A stretch of 64,000 bases of DNA, taken from Azotimanducus sp965199815. Lineage in GTDB: Bacteria; Pseudomonadota; Gammaproteobacteria; Pseudomonadales; Azotimanducaceae. The position numbers and the translations under genes were made by a program. The stretch spans positions 248,001-312,000 of the forward strand of contig CBDATE010000033.1 of the NCBI GenBank assembly GCA_965199815.1. Reading direction: 5' to 3'. The first letter of the stretch is position 1, and each line of letters begins with the position of its first letter. This document shows, in pieces, positions 36,088 to 45,400 of the stretch. The notes beneath the pieces were generated by a model that worked only from the letters and a program-made list of their open reading frames with translations, had not been told where the DNA came from and ran no database searches.

Positions 36088-37790
36088 ACGAGCCGGTACA
36101 GGTCGCGCTTGCGGAGCAATAGCCGCCCCCCGATGGCATCGGCAAGATGCCGGAAAAATGTCTCGGCGAACTCGCTGAGCTTCAGTTGCCGCGTTTGCGC
36201 CTCCCACAGCAGGCGAGCGCCGTCTGCAGGCAGGTTCTTCCAGGTGGTCATCTTCTCCTCGCTGCCGTTGAAGATGCGCTCCTGAATCAGGCTGTCAAGG
36301 ATGTCTGCGGCTGACTCGATGGCCGGTTCACGGAAAAGAGGCGCATCGGAGTATGCGCTGACAACAAATGCGCGCAGCGTGTCCGGCGTAACGACATAGT
36401 TTTCAATCTCGTAGCGCTGCCAGTACACGACCTCCAGCCCGTCAATACAGGAATCGTTTCGCGCTTGCCCGTCGCTGTCTCGAATCGCCAGCCCGCGCAA
36501 GCGAGGGAGTATGCTCCGCATCGCCCGGAAGTGGGTTTGCGGCGGCTGATCGAATCCGCCCTCGACCTGCTTGAGGGCAGCGTTCAGGTCCATACCGGGA
36601 TGGTTGTTGCGCAGGTAAAAGCTGTTGATACGCTCATCCCACACACCGGCCACAGGATGTCGCAATCGCTCCGCGAGTGCCCGCAGCAGGTCAACATCCG
36701 TGCTGCCCTCCACATAGAGCACATAGCCGCGCTCGCGGGCGCGGACATAATGGTCCGCACCAAAGTACCTCAGCGCATTGCGGATATCCGGCTTCGTGGC
36801 GAGCGCCTCCGCCTTGCCATCGAGCAGGAGCACAAGGTTGCCGTCAAGCGCCTCGTCGAGGATGACTTCGGAGTGGGTAACCAACACCACCTGAGATGCA
36901 TTTTCTGCGGCAATGTCGCGAAGCAGCACATACACCTGCTTTTGCCGCAGAATCTCCAGATGGGCATCCGGTTCGTCGATCAACAGCACACTGCGCCGAT
37001 GCACATGGAGATACGCGAAGACCAGCAACATCTGCTGCAATCCGCGCCCCGCCAGCGCGATATCAAATGGGCGCTTCGCGCCTTCCTGTTTGAAAGCGAG
37101 GTCTATACTGCCGCGCCCGGTCTCCGTCGGTTCGCCGAGAGCGACCGAGAAGAGACGACTCACAAGTTTGGCGATGCGCTGCCAGTCATCGGGAGCGTTC
37201 CTGAACACCATCAGACACAGGTTGCGCAGCACCTGTGCTGTTTGCCCCTGTCCGAGCAACACATCGATGCGTCCCGGCTGCAGGATTGGCTCTTCGGTCT
37301 CGAGACCGGACATGGGATAGAGCAGCTGCACATTCATTCCGGCTGCTGCCTCAATCAACTTGGGCTTGTTCAGCGTCGCCTCATCCGGCGTACAGTAGAT
37401 GATGTCGTCTCCCTGACTGCGGAACTGCATGGTGACCGGCTCGATGTCGGGGCTGTTGCGTGATTCGATGCCCAGAGTGATTTCCAGCGGGATGTTCCGG
37501 GTGCCGCTGCGCACCTCCGCATCGCTCCAGAGATAGCGAACCTGTCGAACGGGAACCGACAGGATGCTGAGCCGGTTGAGCGCGGTGGCTGTACGTTGCC
37601 TGGGAGGAGATGCGCCCTTTGCAGCGAACCAGGTCTTTACCGCCTGGGACCAGAGTGCAATGGCTTGAATCGCCGTGGTTTTGCCGCAGTTGTTCGGCCC
37701 GATCAGGACAGTCGGGTGGTCAAGCTCGATGCGCTGATGGCTGTCGAAGCGCTTGAAGTGCCGGATTTCCAGATAGTTGAGCAGATTCAT
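36054..37790 (-). CDS. OLD-family ATP-dependent nuclease, C-terminus replaced by IS sequence
   Basis: 578 residues: an ABC/SMC-like ATPase followed by a Toprim nuclease. Walker A is GPNNCGKTT (residues 31-39), signature-like ALAGRGLQQMLLVFAYL, Walker B VLLIDEPDAHLE and switch VLVTHSEVI. The Toprim part begins YVEGSTDVDLLRAL and has the acidic IRDSDG. OLD-type proteins act in phage defence and DNA repair (P2 Old, Gabija GajA relatives). No GajB-like helicase is next to it. GGAGG lies about 7 nt before the ATG. The last 10 residues (RAIPKLRVGD) are encoded by the IS terminus; the original ended 32 residues after Val568, giving about 600 residues. Activity is therefore uncertain. Confidence 0.85.
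   Translation of the reverse strand: MNLLNYLEIRHFKRFDSHQRIELDHPTVLIGPNNCGKTTAIQAIALWSQAVKTWFAAKGASPPRQRTATALNRLSILSVPVRQVRYLWSDAEVRSGTRNIPLEITLGIESRNSPDIEPVTMQFRSQGDDIIYCTPDEATLNKPKLIEAAAGMNVQLLYPMSGLETEEPILQPGRIDVLLGQGQTAQVLRNLCLMVFRNAPDDWQRIAKLVSRLFSVALGEPTETGRGSIDLAFKQEGAKRPFDIALAGRGLQQMLLVFAYLHVHRRSVLLIDEPDAHLEILRQKQVYVLLRDIAAENASQVVLVTHSEVILDEALDGNLVLLLDGKAEALATKPDIRNALRYFGADHYVRARERGYVLYVEGSTDVDLLRALAERLRHPVAGVWDERINSFYLRNNHPGMDLNAALKQVEGGFDQPPQTHFRAMRSILPRLRGLAIRDSDGQARNDSCIDGLEVVYWQRYEIENYVVTPDTLRAFVVSAYSDAPLFREPAIESAADILDSLIQERIFNGSEEKMTTWKNLPADGARLLWEAQTRQLKLSEFAETFFRHLADAIGGRLLLRKRDLYRLVRAIPKLRVGD
36088..36097. repeat. Right target-site duplication of the IS
   Basis: ACGAGCCGGT, identical to 33965-33974, immediately follows the right terminus and lies inside the OLD nuclease codons for YRLV. 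Confidence 0.88.
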
Positions 37791-37957
37791 ACCAAGCCTC
37801 CGCCTTGTACGCGATGGGTGCGGTCGGGTTGCATCAGCGCTACAACACCCAAGCCACTGTAACCGAGGCCATCAATCCTTGTTGTGTTTTGTTAGTGTAA
37901 CGCCCTTGAAGTTGAAGACAGGCAGGTGCCGACATTTCTGTAGCAAAGACGGCATAT

Positions 37958-39391
37958 GTGTGTGAGGCTTGTGGGTCGGATTATCCCAAGTGGCAAGGGC
38001 AGTGTCCTGCCTGCGGTGAGTGGAACCGGCTGAAGGAGATACGACTCGGCACCGCCTCGCGGGCGGCGCGTCGTCGTGGTGGCAGTGGCTATGCCGGTGA
38101 GTCGAGCACACTCCGGCGTCTCGGCGAAGTGGATGTGCGCCAGGCACCGAGATTCAGTTCGGGCATCGCCGAGTTTGACCGCGTACTCGGTGGCGGGGTG
38201 GTGCCCGGCTCGGTCAATCTCATTGGCGGCGAGCCGGGGGCTGGCAAGAGTACCTTGCTGCTGCAGGTCGCGCACGCGGTGGCGGCGCAAGGCGACCGGC
38301 AACAGAGAGGTCGGCAGTCGGGCGAGCAGCAGGGAGAGCAGCCTGATCAGGTACGCGCACAAGTGCTGTATGTCACGGGAGAGGAATCGCTCGAACAGTT
38401 GGCCGCACGAGCCAATCGACTGGGCCTGAAGGCTGAATCCCTGTGGGTGGCATCGGAGGTGGTGGCTGATCGCGTACTTGCTCTCATCGAATCCAGGTCG
38501 CCCGCTCTGGTCATCGTGGATTCGGTGCAGGTGATGCGCCTCGACGGAGTTGACGGCCCGCCGGGAAGCATCTCGCAGGTGCGCGAATCGGCAGCCCTGT
38601 TCACGCGCTTCGCCAAGGAGCGCAACCTCGCCTTCATGCTGGTTGGGCATGTCACCAAGGAAGGCCACTTGGCCGGGCCCAAGGTGCTCGAACACATGAT
38701 TGATTGCTCCATGATGCTCGAATCACCGGTCGGTGGCCGCTACCGACTCCTCAGAGGTGTCAAGAACAGGTTCGGTGCCGTGAACGAGTTGGGGGTCTTC
38801 GCCATGACCGAAAGCGGTATGCGCGGTGTCGGCAACCCGTCGGCTATCTTCCTGCAGCGCAACGAAGTCGCCTCGGCAGGCAGCCTGATCACCGTGTTAT
38901 GGGAGGGTACGCGCCCGATTCTGGTGGAAATTCAGGCGCTGATTGACGAAGTTCAGGGTGCCTATCCGCGTCGTATTGCGCTGGGTCTCGACCCGCAACG
39001 ACTGTCAATGCAACTGGCGGTGCTCAATCGCCATGGTGGCGTATCGCTGGTCGCCCACGATGTGTTCGTGAACCTCGTCGGTGGTGTGCGTATCAGCGAG
39101 ACGGCTGCTGACCTCGCACTGTTGCTGGCGGCACTTTCGAGTTTTCGCGACCGGGCGCTGCCCCGTGGCCTGATCGCTTTTGGTGAGGTGGGATTGACGG
39201 GTGAGGTGCGGCCAGTGGCCAATGGTCAGGAGCGCTTGCAGGAGGCCGCCAAGCAGGGGTTTCAATCAGCCTTGCTACCCAAGGCAAATATGCCGAAGGG
39301 CCAGCGTGTGCTCGGCGATATGCGCTTGCATGGCGTGTCCAACCTGACCGAGGCTATCGACTGTCTTGACCGGATCACATCCGAGCCATGA
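37958..39391 (+). CDS. radA: DNA repair protein RadA
   Basis: At least 477 residues. The order is a four-Cys zinc finger (CEACGSDYPKWQGQCPAC), RecA-like ATPase with Walker A GGEPGAGKSTLLLQ (residues 90-98 core), the RadA-specific KNRFG motif (KNRFGAVNELG) and a C-terminal Lon-protease-like domain. It promotes branch migration in recombination. A glutamine/arginine-rich insertion of about 20 residues (QRGRQSGEQQGEQPDQ) follows Walker A. The GTG at 37958 starts directly at the first zinc Cys; conserved family residues VAKTAYV are encoded upstream, where the only in-frame initiation-like codon after a stop is ATT at 37934. Confidence 0.94.
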   Translation: MCEACGSDYPKWQGQCPACGEWNRLKEIRLGTASRAARRRGGSGYAGESSTLRRLGEVDVRQAPRFSSGIAEFDRVLGGGVVPGSVNLIGGEPGAGKSTLLLQVAHAVAAQGDRQQRGRQSGEQQGEQPDQVRAQVLYVTGEESLEQLAARANRLGLKAESLWVASEVVADRVLALIESRSPALVIVDSVQVMRLDGVDGPPGSISQVRESAALFTRFAKERNLAFMLVGHVTKEGHLAGPKVLEHMIDCSMMLESPVGGRYRLLRGVKNRFGAVNELGVFAMTESGMRGVGNPSAIFLQRNEVASAGSLITVLWEGTRPILVEIQALIDEVQGAYPRRIALGLDPQRLSMQLAVLNRHGGVSLVAHDVFVNLVGGVRISETAADLALLLAALSSFRDRALPRGLIAFGEVGLTGEVRPVANGQERLQEAAKQGFQSALLPKANMPKGQRVLGDMRLHGVSNLTEAIDCLDRITSEP

Positions 39392-39474
39392 CGGAGGCGC
39401 AGGTATAATGCTCTGTCAGTAAATGTGCGCTTCAGCGTATTCCCGGTCGCCCATCCACTTTTGAATCCGGTCTC

Positions 39475-40764
39475 ATGTCTATTCATCCCACTCTTCTTCA
39501 AGCTGACCCTCAGGTCAGCGCGATGCTGTCTGATGAGCTCTCCAGACAGGAGGATCATCTTGAACTCATCGCTTCCGAAAACTATGCCAGCCCCGCCGTG
39601 CTCAGTGTGCAGGGCAGCGTACTCAACAACAAGTATGCGGAAGGCTATCCCGGGCGTCGCTATTACGGTGGTTGCGAGCAGGTAGATCGCGTCGAGAGCC
39701 TGGCCATTGAACGCGCGAAGACACTGTTTCATGCCGAATTTGCCAATGTTCAACCACACTCCGGTACCCAGGCCAATGCTGCCGTGTATCAGGCGCTGCT
39801 CTCCCCGGGAGATGCGGTATTGGGCATGGACCTCAATCATGGAGGGCATCTGACGCACGGCTCACCGGCCAACTTTTCCGGCCAGCTGTACAAGTTCACC
39901 TTTTACGGGGTGAATCCCGAAGATGGCCATGTCGATTACGACGAGGTTGCGCGGCTTGCCGAGCAGGCCAGGCCGCGGTTGATTGTGGCCGGGTTTTCGG
40001 CCTACTCGCGGGTGCTGGATTGGCAGCGATTTGCCGATATTGCGCGCCGCGTAGATGCTCTGTTGATGGTGGATATGGCACATGTTGCCGGGCTGGTCGC
40101 TGCGGGCGTGTATCCCAGCCCGATTCCGTACGCAGATGTCGTGACCACGACCACGCACAAGACGCTCAGTGGACCCCGTGGCGGCTTGATCGTCTCGCGC
40201 AGCAACGAGGCAATCACCAAAAAATTCAACTCCGGAGTGTTTCCCGGCTCGCAGGGCGGTCCGCTCATGCACGTGATTGCGGCCAAGGCGGTCTGCTTCA
40301 GGGAAGCCATGAGCAAGGATTTCAAGGTTCGCCAGCAGCGCACGGTAGATAACGCCCGTGCCATGGCCGAAACTTTCACTGAGCGTGGCATTCGGATAGT
40401 CAGTGGCGGTACCGACAATCACCTGTTGCTCCTCGATCTTCGCGACAAGGGACTGTCCGGGAAGGAAGCTGATGCCGCACTCGAGCGCGCGCGCATCACC
40501 GTGAACAAGAACATGGTGCCGGGGGATCAGCGCTCGCCATTTGTGACCAGCGGTATTCGTATTGGTACACCGGCCATGACCCGGCGTGGCATGGGCCTCG
40601 GCGAGGCGCGGCAGATTGCAGACTGGATCGTTGATGTTATTGAAAATACAGGCAATGATCATCTCATCACCGACATCGCCAGCAAGGTCACCACGCTGTG
40701 TCGCCAATTCCCGGTGTACGCTCATGTCGAGTTCGAGTCCGCTTTGCAAGCCCGTGTCGCTTGA
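39475..40764 (+). CDS. glyA: Serine hydroxymethyltransferase
   Basis: 429-residue PLP enzyme, normal length. It interconverts serine and glycine with tetrahydrofolate, the main source of one-carbon units. The N-terminus has HLELIASENYASPAVLSVQG, then GRRYYGGCEQVD, and the PLP lysine is Lys229 in TTTTHKTLSGPRGG. TATAAT at 39404-39409 is a candidate -10 box without a clear -35. It begins the glyA-nrdR-ribD gene order; metH and metF, which use the folate one-carbon pool, lie just downstream on the other strand. Confidence 0.97.
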   Translation: MSIHPTLLQADPQVSAMLSDELSRQEDHLELIASENYASPAVLSVQGSVLNNKYAEGYPGRRYYGGCEQVDRVESLAIERAKTLFHAEFANVQPHSGTQANAAVYQALLSPGDAVLGMDLNHGGHLTHGSPANFSGQLYKFTFYGVNPEDGHVDYDEVARLAEQARPRLIVAGFSAYSRVLDWQRFADIARRVDALLMVDMAHVAGLVAAGVYPSPIPYADVVTTTTHKTLSGPRGGLIVSRSNEAITKKFNSGVFPGSQGGPLMHVIAAKAVCFREAMSKDFKVRQQRTVDNARAMAETFTERGIRIVSGGTDNHLLLLDLRDKGLSGKEADAALERARITVNKNMVPGDQRSPFVTSGIRIGTPAMTRRGMGLGEARQIADWIVDVIENTGNDHLITDIASKVTTLCRQFPVYAHVEFESALQARVA

Positions 40765-40797
40765 GAGCAGGGCATCGAGTGGCCCACAAAGCACCGC

Positions 40798-41250
40798 ATG
40801 CATTGCCCTTTTTGCGATAGCGAGGACACGCGAGTCATAGACTCACGGCTGGTCGCCAAGGGTTCCGAGGTGCGTCGTCGGCGTGAATGTTCGCAATGCG
40901 GAAACCGGTTTACTTCCTACGAAACGGCGTCGCTTGTCATGCCCAGAGTGCGCAAACGCGATGGTCGCAGCGAGCCCTTTGATGAAGAAAAGCTCATGTC
41001 CGGTATCGTCCGCGCTCTGGAGAAGCGGCCAATATCCGAAGATCAGCGCAGGGGGTTTGTTGTTGCGGTGGTCGAGCAATTGCGCAAGAGTGGCGAGCGC
41101 GAAATCAACGCGCGTGAACTTGGCGAAGTGGTGATGCGCGGTCTCAAGGAACTCGATAGCGTTGCCTATGTGCGCTTTGCGTCTGTATATCGGAACTTTC
41201 AGGACGTGAGCGATTTTCAGGACACCATCAGCAACATGGATGCAAACTGA
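40798..41250 (+). CDS. nrdR: Transcriptional repressor NrdR
   Basis: 150 residues. N-terminal zinc ribbon (CPFCDSEDTRVIDSR and CSQCGNRFTSYE) followed by an ATP-cone (VRKRDGRSEPFDEEKLMSGI). It senses ATP/dATP and represses ribonucleotide reductase genes. No ribonucleotide reductase or NrdR box was seen in the window. 33 bp downstream of glyA and 36 bp upstream of ribD, a common gammaproteobacterial arrangement. Confidence 0.96.
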   Translation: MHCPFCDSEDTRVIDSRLVAKGSEVRRRRECSQCGNRFTSYETASLVMPRVRKRDGRSEPFDEEKLMSGIVRALEKRPISEDQRRGFVVAVVEQLRKSGEREINARELGEVVMRGLKELDSVAYVRFASVYRNFQDVSDFQDTISNMDAN

Positions 41251-41286
41251 CCTGGAGCCGCTCGCGCTCCGTCAGATCGCTCACTC

Positions 41287-42381
41287 ATGCCGCTCTCTCC
41301 TGTTGACAAGGCTTATTTGGCCGCGACCGTGGAACTGGCAGAGGCGGGGCTTTTTTCCACCACGCCAAACCCGCGGGTTGGTTGCCTGTTGGTCAAGGAT
41401 GGCGCGGTCGTCGGGCGCGGAGCGCACCTTCGTGCCGGTTCGTCGCATGCCGAGGTGCTTGCTCTGGCCGCGGCGGGAGAAGCCGCGAGGGGCTGCACCG
41501 CGTATGTCAGTCTGGAGCCTTGCTGCGTACAGGGACGCACAGGCCCTTGTACTGAAGCCCTGATTGAAGCCGGGGTGCGGCGCGTCGTCAGCGCACTGGT
41601 GGATCCGCACCCGCGCATGAAGGGGCGTGGCCTCAAGCGCTTGCAACAGGCAGGAGTGATGGTCAAGAACGCCCGCCTGCCCACTGCCCTTCGCCTCAAT
41701 CAGGGGTATGTCAAGCGGCACCGGGAAGGACTGCCCTGGGTCAGGCTCAAGCTGGCCATGTCGCTTGATGGCCGCAGCGCCATGGCCGATGGCACGAGCC
41801 AGTGGATCAGTGGTGAGGCGGCTCGCCGAGACGTGCAGTACTGGCGGGCGCGCAGCTGTGCACTGCTGACCGGTGCCGGCACGGTGCGCGAGGACGACCC
41901 GCGCTTGACCCTGCGCGATGAGCGCTATCGCGTCGAGGGCATCCTGCGACAACCGCTGCGCGTGGTCGTGGCATCCGAAGGCCGCGTACCCATGGATGCG
42001 AAGGTGTTCGAAGACCCCGCGAGCAGTCTGCTCGCGGTTGGCAGGTTGAGCGCCGAGAGCGAAGCCGAGTGGCAAGCTCGTGGCATCGAGGTGCTCAGCA
42101 CCAACAGCGAACATGCCGACCTGACGAGGGTGCTTGGCGCACTGGCGGAACGTGGCTGCAATGAAGTACTGGTCGAGGCGGGGCCGAAACTCGCAGGCAG
42201 TATGGTCGCCTCTGGCTTGTGGGACGAGATGATCCTGTATGTCGCGCCCAGGCTGCTCGGGCGGGATGCCCGCGGGTTACTTGACCTGGCTGTTCCGAGC
42301 CTCGATCAGGCGTTGCAGGCGCACATCGTGGATGTGCAGATGGTCGGTCAGGATGTGCGCATGATCCTCAAGCCCGCGTGA
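41287..42381 (+). CDS. ribD: Riboflavin biosynthesis deaminase/reductase
   Basis: 364-residue bifunctional enzyme. The N-terminal deaminase zinc site has the HAE motif in SSHAEVLALAAAGEA and PCxxxGRTPPC-like CCVQGRTGPCTEALIEAG. The C-terminal reductase has LKLAMSLDGRSAMADGTSQW and EVLVEAGPKLAGS. It carries out the second and third steps of riboflavin synthesis. The other rib genes are not adjacent: the region continues directly into a palindrome and the convergent metH. Confidence 0.95.
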   Translation: MPLSPVDKAYLAATVELAEAGLFSTTPNPRVGCLLVKDGAVVGRGAHLRAGSSHAEVLALAAAGEAARGCTAYVSLEPCCVQGRTGPCTEALIEAGVRRVVSALVDPHPRMKGRGLKRLQQAGVMVKNARLPTALRLNQGYVKRHREGLPWVRLKLAMSLDGRSAMADGTSQWISGEAARRDVQYWRARSCALLTGAGTVREDDPRLTLRDERYRVEGILRQPLRVVVASEGRVPMDAKVFEDPASSLLAVGRLSAESEAEWQARGIEVLSTNSEHADLTRVLGALAERGCNEVLVEAGPKLAGSMVASGLWDEMILYVAPRLLGRDARGLLDLAVPSLDQALQAHIVDVQMVGQDVRMILKPA

Positions 42382-42405
42382 GGAACTCTGAATAACAGAG
42401 TTTCC
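42382..42405. repeat. Palindrome with AATAA loop, copy 3
   Basis: GGAACTCTG (42382-42390) and CAGAGTTTCC (42396-42405) form a hairpin around AATAA; read on the other strand this is the H5 hairpin with TTATT loop. It begins at the ribD stop and lies 23 bp from the metH stop, so it could terminate both convergent genes. Confidence 0.8.
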
Positions 42406-42427
42406 CGGAGGCTCGCTGCGGGCGACA

Positions 42428-45400
42428 TCATTCGGAATAACCGAGGTTCGGCAAGAGACGGCGTTCAGCTTCATCAAGGCTGATCTCCTTGCGGCCTGCG
42501 TAGTCTTCCACCTGATCGCGCCCGAGCAGCCCGACATCAAAGTAGCTCGCTTCGGGATGCGAAAAATACCAACCGCTGACTGATGCCGCAGGCGACATGG
42601 CCCAGGACTCGGTGAGTTGTATTCCGGCCTGTTCGGGCAGCCCGAGAAGCTGCCAGATCTTTTCCTTTTCGCTGTGTTCGGGACAGGCCGGATAGCCGGG
42701 TGCGGGACGAATGCCGCGATAGGCTTCGTTCAGCAAATCCTTGCTGTCGCATGAATCTTGCGGCGAGTAGCCCCAATAGTGTCGTCTCACCTGCCAGTGC
42801 AGACGCTCCGCGAACGCCTCTGCGAGCCGGTCGGCCAGCGCCTTGAGGAGAATTGCGTTGTAGTCATCGCCGGCAGCTTCGAATGCCCTGGAGCGGCCCG
42901 CCTCGCCAATGCCCGCGGTCACCGCAAAGGCACCTATCCAGTCTGCAACGCCCGAGGTTTCGGCTGCCAGAAAATCGGCAAGACAGTGATTCGCCTTGCC
43001 GTCAGGGTGTTTGCGTTGCTGACGCAACATGCACAGGCGCATGCGCAAGGCCGCGCGCTCTTCGTCCTCGAACACCAGAATGTCGTCATTGTCAGTCGCA
43101 GCAGCGGGGAAGATACCGCACACGCCCTGCGCTTCGAGCCAGTTCTCATCGATCATCTGCTTCAGCATGGCCTTGGCGGCCTGATACAGGTCGCGCGCCG
43201 CTGGCCCCTTGTCGGGGTCTTCCAGAATGTCCGGGAAGCGCCCGTTGAGCTCCCAGGCGGAGAAAAAGGGTCGCCAATCGATAAATTCCACCAGCTCGGT
43301 GAGCGGTTGCCCGAGAATGCGCCAGACACCGAGGCGCTGCGGCCTTGATGGCTGCTGATCTGCGAGCCCGGAGCGAAAGCGATTGGCGCGTGCCTCGGCC
43401 AGGCTGAGTTGTGGCGCTCTTCTGGTCGGTTTGCGATGGCGCTCACGGCGCAGCGCATGGGTCTTGTCGATTTCACGCACGAACCCGGTACGCTCCGATG
43501 GATTCAGGCGCTTGACCACGCCCACGGCGCGCGACGCATCCTTGACGTATATCACAGGCCCGCTGTATGCAGGATCAATCTTGACCGATGTATGCGCCGG
43601 TGAGGTGGTGGCACCACCGATGAGCAGCGGCAGGTCGAAGCCCTGCCGGGACATCTGCCCGGCCACATGCACCATCTCGTCGAGTGACGGCGTGATCAGG
43701 CCGGACAGCCCGATCATGTCGGCATCCTCGTCGCGCGCGGTGTCGAGAATCGTCTGGCAGGGCACCATCACGCCAAGATCCACCACTTGATAGCCGTTGC
43801 ATTGCAACACCACACTCACGATGTTCTTGCCTATGTCATGCACATCTCCCTTGACCGTGGCCAGGATGATCTTGCCGCGTCCACGCCGTGCCTGCTCGGA
43901 CTCTTCCGCTTTCATGAAAGGCACCAGATACTCGACCGCGCGCTTCATGACGCGCGCCGATTTCACCACTTGCGGCAGGAACATCTTGCCGCTGCCGAAC
44001 AGATCCCCGACCCGGTTCATGCCCTTCATGAGTGGACCTTCAATCACCTGCAAGGGCCGCTCCATGAGTGTGCGCGCTTCCTCGGTATCATCCACCACGA
44101 AGTCGTCAATGCCCTGAACCAGGGCGTGTTCGAGACGTTCTGCCACTGGCAGTTCGCGCCAGGCATCGACTGTCTGTGTTGAATCTGGCGAAGTCTGTTC
44201 AAGAGATTGTGCAAGGCTCAGCAGGCGTTCAGTGGTGTCGCTGCCCGTGCGTCGATTGAGCAGGGCATCTTCCACGGCATCACGCAGCTCTGTCGGTATG
44301 TCGTCATACGCGATCAGCGAGCCGGCGTTGATGATGGCCATATCCATGCCCGCAGCCACCGCGTGATAGAGGAATACCGAGTGCATGGCGCGCCGCAGGG
44401 GCTCGTTACCGCGAAATGAAAAGGACACGTTGCTGACACCGCCACTGATGGACACGCCCGGACAGGCCTGCTTGATGAGCGGAATCGACTCGATGAAGGA
44501 ACGGGCGTAATCGTCGTGTTCCTCGATGCCGGTGGCGATGGCCAGGATGTTGGGGTCGAAGATGATGTCTTCCGGCGGAAGACCCAGGCGTTTGGTGAGC
44601 AGTGTGTAGCTGCGGGTGCAGATTTCGATACGGCGCTCGACCGAGGTGGCCTGGCCGATTTCGTCAAAGGCCATCACCACCAGTGCGTGCCCGAGGTCGC
44701 GGATACGCGCGGCCTGCTCCAGAAACGCGGTCTCTCCCTCCTTGAGGCTGATCGAATTGGCAATCCCCTTGCCCTGAACGCACGCGAGGCCCGCTTCAAG
44801 CACCTCGAAGCGCGAGGAATCCACCATCACCGGCACTCGGCTAATCGCCGGTTCGCTGGCGACAAGATTCAGGAACTGGCGCATCACGGGCACACCTTCG
44901 AGCATACCCTCGTCCATGTTGACATCAATGATGTTGGCACCTGCCTCCACCTGACTCGCGGCCACCTTGAGTGCGCCCGCCAGGTCTTCAGACTTGATGA
45001 GCCTCAGGAAGGCGCGCGAACCCGCCACGTTGGTGCGTTCGCCCACATGCAACAGGCCGGTCTCGGGGCCGAGATTCAAGGGTTCGAGGCCGGACAGGCG
45101 CAGGTGTCGCAAGCGATTTTCCGGACTTGCGCGGCGCGGCGACGAGGCAATGCGTTCGTTGACGACGGCAATGTGTTCGGGCGTTATTCCGCAACAGCCA
45201 CCAATGAAATTCACGATGCCGTCATCGGCAATGTCGCCGAGCAGGGTGGCAGTTGCCTGTGGCGATTCGTCATACTCGCCAAACTGATTCGGCAGACCGG
45301 CATTCGGATGCAGGCTGATGCGCGTATCGGCCATGCGCGCAAGTTCGCGTATGTGGCCGTCAAGCTGGCTGGCACCGAGTGCGCAATTCAGGCCAATGGC

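Noticed and set aside
36054..37790. Gabija (GajA) system
   Set aside because: The protein is OLD-like, but no GajB-type UvrD helicase is next to it; the neighbours are an IS and radA.
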